This document shows positions 44,093 to 57,700 of a stretch of 64,000 nucleotides of DNA, one piece after another. The stretch comes from Glossina fuscipes (lineage: Eukaryota > Arthropoda > Insecta > Diptera > Glossinidae), in the NCBI RefSeq assembly GCF_014805625.2, contig NW_023998497.1:145816-209815 (forward strand). Direction: 5' to 3'. How positions within the stretch are numbered: the first letter of the stretch is position 1; the number at the start of each line of letters is the position of its first letter. The notes below the pieces were generated by a model that did not search any database, was not told the DNA's origin, and worked only from the letters and a program-made list of their open reading frames with translations. Both the position numbers and the translations under genes were made by a program.

Positions 44093-44689
44093 ACATAAAC
44101 AGTTGGTTTTGTAAAAAGCACGCCTTAATATTTTCTTAAGAGAAATATAAAAATAGCAGCAGCGTTTGAACATAACATGCATAATAATAGCATTAATAGG
44201 CTTATGTTAATTATTTCAACGATGCAATAACAAAAACTTAAATTATTTTGGCCTTGCTTAAGTGGTGATTCTTGCTGCGTTAAGTAAATACCAATCAAAT
44301 AATCTGCCTTAAGTGTTTACGTTTTAGGATACATACAGTAAATCTTAAAAAAGAGGCAAAAGCAAAAGCAAAAGCGCAAAAGCACACCCAGCGAACAATT
44401 CTTAGTTACTGTTAGTTGCATTGCATTTGCGTTTGATTCCATGCGCAAAATTTATTCTTATACCCACTATCAAGCAGTGGAGACTAATTCTGCCCAGCTA
44501 TTCGTATTAGTCAGGAATTATCATCAGGCACCCTGTGAAATTAAATATTTTTCATTTAAATCAGGCCCACGCTGTGAATGGGTGCCGCCACAACGCTCAC
44601 TCACGACCGTATAAATTAAGACAGGAAGCTGAAACTTCGCCTATGCAATCGAAACGAGTAAAAAGCTATAGTGAGACACTGTTAAATAC

Positions 44690-45015
44690 TCTACATTACT
44701 CTACAGGTATTCATGTAATGGTTTTTTTTTTTTTTTAAATAAGGTGTTATATGGGAAGTGGACGAAGCAGTTGTCCAATCCGAATCATTTTAATAGCGTT
44801 CGACTTTAAGCCAAAACATGTCAATATAGCAAATTTTATCAATATCTCTTAAAATTTACAATCTGTAGGTGTAACAAAAGAATTAAAGACGAATAGAAAA
44901 GCATAGTTCGATTCAAATCCTGAAGGTGGGTCCATCCCAACTCCTTCGAGGCGTTACTTACATCCGCACAAACTTAATATGCACCACACACAAATGGTGT
45001 AAGGTATAACAAAAG
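44690..45015 (-). repeat. Main-family dispersed repeat (reverse)
   Basis: Blocks aaataaggtgttatatggg, ttttaatagcgttcgac, tacaatctgtaggtg, ggtgggtccatccca, acatccgcacaaacttaata and ggtgtaaggtataac occur in order. A 15-nt poly-T sits near the start. Confidence 0.65.
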
Positions 45016-45544
45016 CATACAAAACAACATTATAGCTGGACAAGGTCGAACAGTAAATACCCTACACTACTTCACCTCATATAGATAGTTTTTTTTTCAT
45101 GCAAGAGCATACTTTTTATTAAAACCCCCATATCTTATGTTCGAGCATCGCATGACGCGATCGAAATTTTGCAAAGTTAATTTATTTTCTAAAAATCTCA
45201 TTACTTGTCAGTTTCCGTCACAAAAACTAAAAATTATACTTTCTCTCCATGCGCTTGCTTTTCATGATAATATGTTACTGTCTAAAAATAGACCTATGGG
45301 ATCCAAATTCCCTACTGGTAATTTTTTTGTAAAATTCTGCTTTCAACCAGTTTTCGTCACGAAACCGTTTCCTGGAGGATTTACTATTCATAAGAAATTC
45401 TCAAGAAATGGATGCATGTGGTTCAAATTTCGTTTAGGTAATTTTCATATCAAACTACTCTCATGAACAAATTTTTATCACAAAACGTTAGCAATTAGTA
45501 CTTTTTGACATATAAGATTTCACATTTCCTGAGAATCCCTATAT

Positions 45545-45680
45545 GGGGTGGTATCCAAAAAAATAGACCTAGGTAATCTAAACTACGTGAGGATGATTTA
45601 TTTATCATTTTACTCAGTTTTCGTGGGAACAGTTATATGGGAGGGAGTTCAAAAAATTGCCTCAGCTGAACATTCTTCAT
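45545..45680 (+). repeat. Dispersed repeat shared with 27090-27270
   Basis: The same block order as the copy at 27.1 kb (tatccaaaaaaatagacct, tacgtgagg, gagttcaaaaaatt). Further diverged copies may precede it at 45100-45540, where aattttcatatcaaactac-like lines recur. Confidence 0.4.
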
Positions 45681-47397
45681 ACCACTTTAAAATGTCGAAA
45701 TACTATTACACAGCGAGCTACCCTCTCACCTAACCGACAATCGATCGAAGCTTTGCTGAAAATACTGTACTCTAGCTGTTGCTCTAGCACGGACAATGAT
45801 TTTGATTTGCAAGTGCGATATGTTGTCTGTGGAATATGAATGGATATCAAAAATTCGTATTATTGTTCGTGGCACTTACCGCTTTTTAAAATGATTATTT
45901 TAGGATAAAACGCCAAAGTTGTTTCAATTCGCATTTTTGTTAAAAATGCATTCGTTCTGTAAAATAATAAAAAATTGAAAATTATTAAAATTTAATCTGT
46001 TAAAAGTAGTGGGAAAATTGATTATTCATTTTATCGGGCGAGCACTATATACTGGCAAGCGAATATAGAAAAATCGTAAAATTTTTAGCTGATTAAGTGA
46101 TCTTGGCATGTATCGTGATTGGTCTAAAAACACATTAGTGTTTCGAGTTTTCAAAAATTGTTTTCTGTAGGTCAAGACATTTTCGAAAGAAGTAGAAAAT
46201 TATATATATATATTTCAAAAAGATCCATGAGCTAGAGAAAAAAATGGTGGAAGTTTTGAAAATTACTCAACAAAAACCGCATATAAAATATTTGAGATCG
46301 AATGAGTCCGTTTTTTGAACTTGCATTTGAAGCCCTCTGTGGTGGAAACGTCTGGAAATGTGATTAATGATTTGAAGTAATATTTAAATTTACCAAATGG
46401 AAACTATGTACGTTCCCATCTTTGACACTGCGCCCATAAGCCTTTATACCGTAACAAAGTCTAATTGTTAGCACTTTACGCTGAAAGCAAATGAAAAACA
46501 TCAGATCTTTGCTGAGCATAAAAATTTCACTTTTTTTCAATTTAATTGCGGTTTCTTTTTTTTCTCAAAATAAGGGTAGTAGACTTACAAAGTTCCCCCA
46601 CAACCGAATATAATATTCCGGATTGTTTACATAAGCAGCCTAAATAGCTGCAGTAAATATTTGTACGAATTTTTCGTTTCAAATCTTTTTTGTAGATAGT
46701 AAGACAAATGTTTTATTTACTTTAAACGTCTTTGCAAGTAGCTGACATCTTCTTCTTCTCCTTTTTCTTGCATTAAAGATGTCACATGATGTGGAATCAA
46801 CAACTATGCAAGCAGCTATGCAAATGTGTACTAATTTGCACTGTTCCGCTGTAATTTCCGTGACGATAAATTTTACTTTAACTTTAGTTTGATTTAAAAC
46901 TTTCCGAGTTTTTTGATATAACTACGCATCCTTGCGAATGCCGCACTCGCTGGCTGCCCACGGGTATGACTTTCTGAACAGTATCTAAAGCGGAATAAAT
47001 TGGATTTTCCTCGTGGGCTGAGAACTGGTTTATAATGTTAACAAGCAAATTAATATATGTAAATTTCTGGTCTATAAAATATTTCCGCTTAATACGCAGG
47101 GAAGCTTGAGGAAATTAGTTACTTTTCTAGGTGGCATCTAGGCCATATAAAAGCAGACGGAAAGAAGACAGAACGCTTAAATTGATCTCCCTTTGCCACC
47201 GCTATGTTCAAGAGAAATTCCGCGGGTATATCAAATATCAGAAATATTTCATTTCTAACTTGGTAGCACTGTGATAAGCATCACATCATAGACATCATTA
47301 ACGTTTCAGTTGCGCTTGGTTTTTTACGATGCAAAAAGTATTTTTTTCCGATTTTTACAACGCGTGATTGTGTTAAGCAACGAATGATCAATCAATC

Positions 47398-47560
47398 ATG
47401 AAGCGCCACGTTGCGGTTAATAAGACTTGGATTTAAGCATACGACCCGGAAACAAACGACCAATCGAGCGAATATCGTGCAAAAGGTGAGCCACGATCGA
47501 AACAACCGACCCAAAGTCGCTCACAAATCAAGATCACGTTAACAGTTTTTTCGATTATCG
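47398..47560 (+). pseudogene. Mariner transposase internal relic
   Basis: The + strand encodes MKRHVAVNKTWI, a stop, then AYDPETNDQSSEYRAKGEPR and QSRSQIKITLTVF. This is the mariner region around the first catalytic Asp (VxVDETWIYxYDPETxxQSSEYRxKGEP). The Asp-Glu pair reads Asn-Lys, and there is an in-frame stop, so it is dead. The frame is lost beyond 47560. Confidence 0.75.
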
Positions 47561-48981
47561 ACTATGATCTTCGAAAGATGTGGATGCTGCAGGATTGTAA
47601 AAAAAATATTATGCTTTTGGAATAATTTCGACACAGCCTGCTTTGCCGAAAACAATAAAGAAATACGTCTTTCCTTCTCAATGCAGATCGATGCGCTATT
47701 CTTTGCAAATAATAGATTACTTATGGATACCCCACCACTCGTATTACTTTGTCGGTGATTTAATGGGTACTTACAAGCGCAATCGCATTATAGTCTTTCG
47801 TTCGGTGAAGGGATGAGTAGGTATTTTACGAAACGAATGTTTACAACAATCATGTTTATTCCAGAAATATTAAGATTACCTTAGGGTTACTAACAGTAAA
47901 GTAGAAATTGAAAATTTTGATTCGCAAGCACAGCCTGAGTCATACTAATTGCATTGTCACGAGTAAATAAACGCTTTCTGATTCGTTGGGTTATATTTAA
48001 TGAGAACATATGTACATGTTTGTTGTTTGTAGCGAGTTTGACACATTCTGAGGCTAAACTTATGCTGATTATTATTATCAAAGACCACAATTCGAACATA
48101 GACTAATTGCTTGTTCGTTTGCGCAGAGTATGGTAACGTGGTTGACGGGTTCATTTATGATAATGCCTTTAAAAAATGAAGGGTCTTCAAAAGTCTCTCA
48201 AAATAAATCAAATGCACCGGGAAATAGATAAAGTTTTGCGTTAAATTCCAAGTCTAATGATTTCTAAAACTATTCATATCACTGCTTTACTTACATGAAA
48301 ACGATCGCGAAATAAAAAATAAAGTAAAGCAATTGGACAATACCGACCATTCAGTACTCTGCACAATTTTACCTAATACGATTCTTCATTGATTTTCGTC
48401 ATAATATTGTAACTTTTTTCTATGTAAAGTTCACTTACCACTTTTCATAGACGCCCTTCACTGAAATGCATATATAAACATTAAGGGGAGAACTTTGCTC
48501 TCGAAATAATTGCAAATCATCGAAACAATCAAAATCTTTTTTTAGATGGAATTGGCACTCCTTCATTTTTGAGCCATTGGCCACTGTTCATAATGCGTGC
48601 ACAAAGGTCACACACTTTTCTGTGAAGTTAAGATTGCATAAAACTTCGGAATGCAGTAGGTACCGACAATGGTAATGGCGTGAAAAACGAATGAACAGCA
48701 GGTCCGTTACGTTTTTTCGGCGGAAGCAAAACAATAAAAGGGCTCCTGATGATCACGTCTCTATATCATGCAATGATTGTTGCAGAAAATATCTAGATGC
48801 AGTTAAGCGCGACCTCTTTTCATTGTAAAGTGAGTCTAAGTGATTTTCTTACTACATCCAAATTTTTCGAAATTGATATACTGATACTTTTTACGCAATG
48901 TGTACACACGCATGAACCTAAAAGCAACATTTTGAACGAGAAGCAAAACTTCGTTTTTGCACATATTTCACCCTTCTTCGC

Positions 48982-49100
48982 GTAGAAACAAGGGGTTAAT
49001 CAAGTTTTCAACGAATTTCTTTGCTACAACTCATGTTAACGTAGAAAGGATGATTTAAGCAAGTCTTCAACGAATTTCTTTGCTACACGTACGCGAATCA
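48982..49100. repeat. 59 bp direct repeat (two units)
   Basis: 'gtagaaa' followed by caagttttcaacgaatttct and tttgctaca recurs 59 bp later as caagtcttcaacgaatttct. Confidence 0.6.
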
Positions 49101-49679
49101 ATTCGGTGGCAAGCATTAAATAATCCTCATTCAAGTATTCATTGAAGCAGCCACATAATATAAGTCTGTGTTATCAATTGTTTTTTTTTTTTTTTTTTTT
49201 TTTTTGATAACGTACGTAGATACGAAAGCTTACTTGCAAGCCTCTTAAGTCTTGCCTTGCCCGACTTTGTGCTAACGATAATGGCAAAAGCAAAATATAA
49301 TATGTTTGCGGTTTGCCCCTTTATTAAACACTTAGCATAATTTGTTGTTCCCCTATGCGGACCATTATGTAGTAAGATAGTCAGAATTTTTTTTAACAAA
49401 GAAGGAGTAGACATAGAAAGTAAAACTTGTTTTTTTTTTCGAAAACTACTTCTCGTTAGATGAATATGTGAATACTTTTTTTTAGAGGCATCAAGTGTGT
49501 CGGTCATATGAAAAGCAGAGCCAGCCGGTCTTCATCTTCATAATCGAAGAAATTTTCAATATTGATCACATTTTGTTGTTGGTCAAAAATTACGTACAAT
49601 TTTTGATGCACTCGCTGCCACTTCGTAGAGGTTATTTAACTTTCTTTTGATTAAATGATGTTATCATTAAGAAAAACTC

Positions 49680-49930
49680 TGTAGCGCATTGAATTGTATA
49701 ATCTTTTCCTGAGAGTAATCGTCAACTTTGGTGATTCGGAGAGAAATTCTCTCTCAGTGATCTCACGAATTGTCATTCGGCGATTCGCTTCCATTGATGC
49801 CTTTATTTTGTCTTTATCAGCTGCTACTGGCCTTCCAGATCGTGATGCAAAAGTCTCGAAAAGGAAGTTTGCAAACCAGTTTAGGCATTGGCGTTCCGCC
49901 CATTCATCGCCTGCATGGGCCAATCAATAA
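49680..49930 (-). pseudogene. Mariner transposase amino-terminal relic
   Basis: The - strand encodes CLNWFANF, then SRSGRPVAADKDKIKASMEA and NRRMTIREITE. These correspond to the mariner first helix-turn-helix, the GRP linker and the second helix-turn-helix (FxRF...RSGRPxxxxxxxIxxLIxxNRRxTxREIAE). The downstream frame is lost and the catalytic part is not found. By motif style it is a different mariner lineage from the one at 14.5 kb. Confidence 0.7.
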
Positions 49931-52869
49931 TCTCCGTTTTGCTAGTAAGAGAAGTAAAATACGTCATAAATGCTGCTCATGTTTTACTCAGCACAGTGAA
50001 TTGTTTGTTGTTGAATTGCTATTGACTTGAAGTTTTCAAGTTCCAGTGCATTTAGTACTTTGAGTAGCGGTTTTTTTTAATAGAATTGCAATAAAATAAG
50101 TGTAATATACTTGATTGGAATTCGCTGACAATTGCAGTAATTTAGTTATTTTATTAACATAAATATTATTTTAAAAAACCTGAAACTAAGAAACAAATCG
50201 CTTAGGTGGAGGAGGATATCTAAGATTCACCACAAACTGAATAGAGTTTTTCTACTCGCTTGCAACGAGTATATGCATACAAACGTACAAAAATAAACAA
50301 AATTAACAAGAAAAAAAAACAACAAGAAATAGCATAGCGAGAAACAAAGAGAAACTGCGTAAAAATTGAGAGAATCAGTTATCATGTTTTTTTTTTTTTT
50401 GTTTTAGGTTTTGAGGCTATATATTTTTATAAATAAATTTTGTTGAAGCATTTAAAAAAGGGAAACAAAACCGCGCACACGTATTCACATCACTTAATGT
50501 GTACACATATACGTCATATGTCTAATTTCATTTATTGATTATATCAAACTTAACGGGCCACAACTACAGTAAGAGAAGTTTACGTGAAACAAATAATATC
50601 GTATAAGAATTAATTTCGAAGGATTTCTTAATAAAACGAAATGTTTTTATTTAAAAAAAAAATTTGGTGAAAAATATCTCATTGTTTCATGACACGTAAC
50701 TTTTCACATCTTTCTGGCAACATATATATGTAATCCATGCTGATTAGGTCACAATACGCCTACTATGGCTATCCAAGGGTGGACATATTGGTAGGTATAG
50801 TCGTAAGAATAGAAGTAACGCTAAAGGAGGCTGAAAATCGTCGACTTAGACAAGCCATCATCAGACGGGGCGGCAACGTTTTATGAGTAGAATTTTGAAT
50901 GTATCACCGATATGCGGCCTTACTTGGATAAGTAGTCCTATAAATGGCGGAGCATTGTTATATTGAACAAGGTTTTTGTAGTGATTTTTCCTTTAGCGAT
51001 CGGCGCATTTGCATTAATAGTTGTTAGTAACGTTCAATCCAGTGGTGTTTTATAAGGGTTAGAGAAGTTCACAATATGCGGATGGAACATCAACATGGAG
51101 AAGTAAGCGAGAGGATCAAGACGCGTCCGCTTGCAGACTTCCCTACTAGGCAATTAGGTAGTGTTGAAGTTGAAGATTTACTGACGGGTTTGCAAGTAAT
51201 CGAGGAAGCCAGAGGAATAATCGTATGATGGGATACCCGCCCTTGTTGCGTTAATATTTGCTCTTTGTACATTAAAAACCATGATAATGCAGTATGAAGT
51301 AATAATCCGACTGCAAGAGTGGCTTTAACACATCACGTAATGCGGAATAACCCAAAAGCACGACACGCGGGGATTGGAAGGCACAAACTTTGACTGCGGC
51401 AGAGTTCCTTCCTTCGGGAAGTGTCATGACGGTCGCAGATGCAGAAAAAAATTAGAGTTGCAGATAAGTCTCGCCCTGCCCGCCTTGCTAATCGTCCAAG
51501 ATCGTTGATAAAAGTGGCCCATAACAACGATTTGACTTTATTTACAATTAACACAGGAACACGAAAACAGCTTGGACGCCAAGCTTTACAGGCATGTGGT
51601 CGGTTTGGCTAAACTGCTTCTGCGCTTCGGAAGACCGTCCATCACAATTAATTAGGCGTATTCAAAAAATCTGTGTAGTTCAAACTTTAGCAATACGCAG
51701 GGAAAAAACCTAAAGGTAATATTTGATTTCAAAGCAAGGCCAGTCAGTAGTTGTGTTTTTGTGTCGCCCTCTATGCAAAATTCGCAGTTCAATTACGATT
51801 GTATATTAAATTGAAACAATTCTATGTAGAATAGAATTCTACGTATGTAATTTATGTTGAGTGTAGAGAATGATGGTAAGTTTTCACATTACGGATAAGA
51901 ACAATATTCTTCTTCTTTTTGAATGTTTAGTGAGATAACAACAAATGTAATAGAAAGAATTTCATGTGTACACACTAAAAACAATGATGCTCAGATTATA
52001 AATAAAAAGTATATATTATTAAAAACGGGAAATTTATGGAAGATATCGGAAAAGTTAAGAAAAGAGAGCTAGAACAAGGCACGAAGAAAGTTGCATTTTG
52101 GAAGAAATATTTAGATGAGAAATGAAAGACGCAAATATTCATATCGGCAATTTATAATATATTTAGTGGATTTCATCTTCTTTTACAAAGCAAGATTTTC
52201 TTCATAGTACTTCTATTTACTTTCGAATTTGAGGGAATCTTATGTTTTCCGACAACAAATTCAGGAAAGTTATATATATGTACGTTCCTGTTGAATCGTT
52301 TATCCGATTCCTACATGGAACGCGAAAGAAGAGCCATTAGAACACTGATTATACCCTCTCTTAAAAATGTTTTTACAATTTATATTCGTCTTCTTCACTC
52401 AAATAGCTAACGCCACGAATACAATTGGTCTTCCGATTAATCAATAATCAAGCAACATACTAACCATAGCATATAATATTATAATAATGTTAGAGAATAA
52501 GCACAAAATCCGCCTTCCGAATTTTTCAATCTGAAATGAAGTAGTCTTAAAGGTATGCACAGTTTATCATACGAAATGTTATTTCGAAAATTTTCTTCAC
52601 AATTCAGAAAATAGTTTTTTAAATAATCCATAGCGCACCTAATGCTGTCGACGCTTTGATAGCTAATTAAGGAAATTCTTAGCAAAATTTCTAAAGTGTA
52701 ATGCTGAAAACAAAGATATAGAGTTTAAAGAGAGTTCGCATTTCTAGTTAGGCTTATCCTTCGCAAGACATGTATTCCTCTCATAGTCGAGAAAAATTAG
52801 TAAAAGGCAATGTTCTGCTTTTCTTAAAAAAAAAGAAGAAAAAGAGAAATCCTATGATGGGTCACGGAT

Positions 52870-53215
52870 TACACATTCACCGTTAAATATCCGACACCAC
52901 CCCACAATTATTTATACAACGATTTTTCAAAATAAGATGTCACACATTTCAATAGTGTTCGTCCTTAGGCCAAAACACATTAGTATACCAAATTTCTTCA
53001 GAATATAACAGAAATTGTGCTCTGTAGTTAATAGCTGAACATAAGAACGCCAGACAGACAGACAGACAGACAATCAAGCTTGAATCGATTCAAAAAATGG
53101 CCTGAATCGATCGGTATCATAAAAGATATGTCTAACTCAAGCCCCTCTGGATGTTGTGTACATCCGCACAAACCTAATATAACCTTACAGCTTTGTAGTA
53201 GTGTAGGGTATAAAA
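52870..53215 (-). repeat. Main-family dispersed repeat (reverse)
   Basis: Very clear copy: caaaataagatgtcacacat, aatagtgttcgtccttaggc, gacagacagacagacagac, aagcttgaatcgattc, gtgtacatccgcacaaac and gtgtagggtataaaag. It is followed by a module at 53398-53500 that also follows the copy at 61.9 kb. Confidence 0.7.
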
Positions 53216-54601
53216 GAATTCAATTCACTAAAGCTTTTATTACTTTAAATATTAATTATTCTTTTCTCGCCTGCGTGTTGTCTTTGATAGGGCAAATTTT
53301 CCTCCATTTTATCCATTTATTATTCTCTCTTCCATAATAACATATGTGTTATTGTGCTTGCTATTGGCATGATCGCTTTTATCCATAAAGTGGAAAGTTG
53401 GCATCATTCACAAACTTTGCGCAGTATGCTGAATTGAAACAATTCTAAATAGAGAATTGCATTTGCACTTTGAAGTTTATATAAAATGCGGCAAAAATAC
53501 CACAATTTATGTTTAAAAAAAAGCCACAAAAAATGAAACACAACCACCCTGTACTAAGGAACTTGTTCAACTATGTAAGAATTATAAATTAAATTATGAG
53601 ATGATTTCATACTAAGAGGCAATACCACGTTGCCAATTTTCCTATTTTTTTTTATTGTACATTTAAAGTCATAGATGATCTCGTAACAATGCTTATGGAC
53701 CGACTGTAGAATAAAATACGTTAAATACGTTCAAGTCTTTACCGATTGACTTCAAATTTAATGTGTACACATTCCCTAGCGATACGAATGATTTATTTGA
53801 TTTGCTCATTTTTGTAAAGGGATTTTTTAATCGATTATTTTGGAATTTTTTACCAAAGTCAATGGCATTTTCTTCAAATCAATGTTTTCAGAAGATCCTC
53901 TTGAATCATTAGAGAACTTTGCTATGATATAACTTAAAGGCGCAACCGAGAAGGCATTATAAAGATCAGCGGTTGTGTTGCGAGAACTCCTCAGCCGCCA
54001 TTTTTTTTTTTTAAAGAATTATTTTAAAAAGTTGTCCCATACCGACATATTGATTAGTCTCCACCTTTAAAATTTATCGGACTGTGTCCTTTTTTAAAGC
54101 GGCACACGTTACTTGCTTTTTGCGATTTTATACTATCCAAAGAACTAATTGGGCAAGTGATCGAGAGCGTTGCGGCTGAAATTACCAAACGTAAAAAATA
54201 TCCAGATAAAACGAATTCTGGCCAATTATGGTTTCAATTTTTAACTTTCTTGTCTTCCCTTCTTTACAAGACAGAACTAGGTAAAGTAACACTACCTTAG
54301 AGTATAATAAAGAAAAACTATGTTAGGGTACTTGAAAGCCGTTTAATGCCAAATTAATTATTAGTTTTGCTAAGCTCTCTTACTCTTCTTACGTTTGATG
54401 TTTTGTATATCTGCGACATATGAGAATATGTGTCAATTTTTCCATTAAACATTTTTTTTCTAAAAACAGCCAAAAACAAAACCACATATGCTTAATACAT
54501 GCTCTTGCTAACGGAGATAAAATAATATAAAAAAAAGAAAAAAAAAACAAACAAAAACAAAAAAGAAAATAAAATCAGAAATGTATATAAGCAACACTTA
54601 C

Positions 54602-54781
54602 ATGAATATCGTGGCTGTTGTTGTTGCTACTAGTAGATGTTGACGGAGGTTGATATAATTTCTTGTTGTTGTTTACTTTTAAAGCTTTATTTGAATTTTT
54701 TTTCTTTTTTCTTAGCTTCAAAACAAACGTTCGCGAAGGAGAGAACGAAAGAGAGAGAGAGGGAGAGAGAGAATATCGATA
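54602..54781 (-). promoter_or_regulatory. DRE/GAGA promoter and 5' UTR exon candidate for atossa
   Basis: On the - strand, a perfect DRE (TATCGATA, 54774-54781) is followed by a CT/GAGA run (54746-54772), then TCGCGAACG. An A-rich then CAACAACAAC-rich stretch follows, ending GCCACGATATTCAT at a strong GTAAGT donor (54601). A/CAA-rich leaders with DREF and GAGA sites are typical of broadly expressed fly genes. The next gene downstream on this strand is atossa, whose ATG follows a plausible acceptor. The transcript join is inferred. Confidence 0.45.
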
Positions 54782-57700
54782 GGTAAGAGATAAATTGAGG
54801 AGTAACTCTTAACAATGAAATGTTAAAAACAATATTTAGTTTTTTTTTTTATTGTTGTTATTTAATTTTTAAGGATATAATAAAGCTTGAAATTTTTTTT
54901 TTACGAAATGATTTGAACTGATATTAGCGTTTATTATTAAAATATTTGTGCTTAAAAGGAGATTATGGAAAATTACATGATTAAGTAATTTTCGTATTTT
55001 ATTTTTTTTTTATTATTTATTTATTTTTTTTGCATAGATTTGCTTGTGAGAGCTATGTTGCTAAGTAGATATTGGATATGTTCCAAATGTTGCGATTCTG
55101 CTATGGTTATTTCTTCTTTACATTTCCTCAAGCAATTACGTCGAAAATTACATTCGAGGAAAATTTCTTTTTGTTTAGTGCTTGTATATTCTAGCGTATT
55201 ACATTATCCATTTGTGCATTACATTGTTTCTTTCTACCTCCTTCTTTTTTCAAGAAACTGCATTTGGGGATTATTTATTGTTAAATTTTATGACGTCTTT
55301 AGACTTTTTTTATAAACAATCCTTCTCAAAATTTTCTCGTAAAATTTCTTGCAAGGATTATATTTATTTAATTGGTGGCTTTAAAACACAAAATTTCTCC
55401 TATTAAAAACTTCTTGTGTTGTCTTGCTGTTGCTGTTGTTGGGGGAAAACAAGTTTTATATTAGGGATTGAACAAAGAAAGAAAACGGGCGACATAAACA
55501 CAGCCAGTCACGCACGCACACTTACACGCACTACTCAGAAAACTAGTATCACAAAAAAAGTTGTGAGCTGCTACAACTGTGATGATGTTTGGGTTATTGA
55601 ATTTAAATTTTTGGTTCACAGGAAGAACACACATTGCTGGACGCCCCCTATAAGTACTGTTTGATTGTAGTAAGGTATAGAACGGCGATTCAGCATTTTG
55701 TTTTATATACTTTCAGTATTCGTACATACATACTTATATGTATACAAATTTATGCATAAACACATGCCATATTGCATAGCAGAGCATATATTTAATATAT
55801 ACTTCAATATATACAATTTAATGTATATATTATTGCTCCTCTTCTTTTATTTATTTATTTATTTTTTTTTTTTTCACTATTAAAAAAAATTAAGTATTTC
55901 TATATAACTTTATATTCGTATAATGCAATACCATAACAAAGTATATAGACAGTCTGATGTATGTAAACACTCTTACGTACACACAAAACACAATGTCTGT
56001 CCGTTTAGCTGCACTTGGACTACACTCCGTGTTGGCTGCGTTCTTAGTGCTCGCTCTACCTTTTTGCATTTGATTCCGTTTTAATGCTGTTGTCGCTCAC
56101 GTTGCTTCAATTCGACTGAAAATCGAAACTACACTCTATAAACAACAAAGACCCAACAATCAACTAGCCAGCCAGAGTCAACCAGGCAGCCAACCTATAA
56201 TACATAGTTATATACACATTATATATATTTTATACATATAAACAAACATATAATGCGCACACAACCAGTATAGCATGAATGTGTGTTCAACTAACGTACA
56301 AACTTTTATATAAACAAAAAAAAAAGTTTAACAAAAAATTTTTAGCTTCTACTGTATATATACTGTGAATAACAGTCACTGCCATGACTTTCTAAACAGC
56401 TGAGCGTAGCGCTAGCTTCATGTATATACATGAACAAATGCAAAAGAAAAAATAACAAAAAAAAAAAAAAGAAAAAAAAACTGAAAAAAAATTGAAAAAG
56501 AAAACAAAACCACAACAGAAACGACAACACGTCAAAGCGTAATATATACAAATAAAGCGAATACATAAACATGAATGCTATTGCCTATGATATTTACATT
56601 TTGTATATAACAATAACAATAAGCTGTCATACAAAACATGAAAAAACGGAAAACATATGAGAGACTACTATGCAACTCGTATATGCGTATACATAGAAAT
56701 ATATATTTTACACAGAAGTACATACAATATGTGATGAACATCTATATTTATATTTTCTGATAACTGATAGGTTGTAATAACAGTTAGTGGAAAAATTCTC
56801 ATTTATGTTTTTGGTTTTCCCTACGTTTTTGTTTTAAGATACATAACTATATATTTTTCATGTTAATTACTAGCAAATTGTTCATTATATATTAGATATG
56901 ATACTTCCTTTGTAACACACAACCATTTTTCGGGAGAATCCAACTACATATAAGAGTGTACGTACTTAAGTGTTTTTAGTCTTTCATTGTTTTGGGCTTC
57001 GGTGGAATCTTCTTTTTGGAACACAGTTCATTTTTTTCCTCATTCACTTTCAGCAGTGCAAAAGAGCTATAAGCTTTACAAAGGGCAACATAGGTCTCGA
57101 AAAGAAATCCTACTGTTAAGTAAGTGATTTCTTCGGCGTTACTTTCTCTCTGTTTTTTTGTTAAAACTCTCAAACTAGAAGCAGAAAAATAAGATTTGCC
57201 TTTCATCAGAGTTTAACAATGAACTGAATTCGCCTACAACTCTGGGATAACCAGCTAAAAGCGAGACAATAGTGTCACTTAAAACTATTATGCAAAAATT
57301 GTCTCAATCATCAAATCAACAACAAATATGGGGGATGAAAGTGTACAGAAATACACATAGAATGTTGATTAGGTGGAGATCCTTAATGTGAATTTATATT
57401 TGATGAGACTAAAATATTACACGTAGGAATTACAAAACTACAGAATGATAGGCAAATCAAGGAAAAATTATTAAATTACGTATATATACGAACATATATG
57501 TTGCAAATGTTTGTTTAATACATACATAATATTGAAAATTGTCGAAATCGAGATCAAAGCTCGCCAAGTGAGATATAAAATCAATTAACAAAAAAGAAAT
57601 CTGGATGAAAATTGATCAGATCAGATCAGATCAAGATCAAGATTCAATAATTTATCCCACGTGATGAGTATTCAAGATTCGTTTCAAGGTGAAACATTCT

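Larger units (their letters stand above)
42740..54601 (-). other. Probable atossa 5' UTR intron, about 11.9 kb
   Basis: Inferred span from the GTAAGT at 54601 to the ttattag acceptor before the ATG. Holds a perfect CRE-like palindrome (43096-43103), a (TA)n (43175-43204), a GT microsatellite (44026-44092), main-family repeats (44690-45015 and 52870-53215), mariner relics (47398-47560 and 49680-49930) and a 59 bp direct repeat (48982-49100). Unassigned stretches are 45.7-47.3, 48.1-48.9 and 50.1-52.8 kb. Confidence 0.45.

Noticed and set aside
48960..49110. CRISPR-like or satellite array
   Set aside because: Only two 59 bp units with no spacer structure, in a eukaryotic intron.
56000..56150. 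TCAGTC-type initiator on the - strand near 56117 as a gene start
   Set aside because: No DPE at the required +28 position and no clear downstream exon or donor, so it is weaker than the DRE/GAGA candidate at 54.7 kb.
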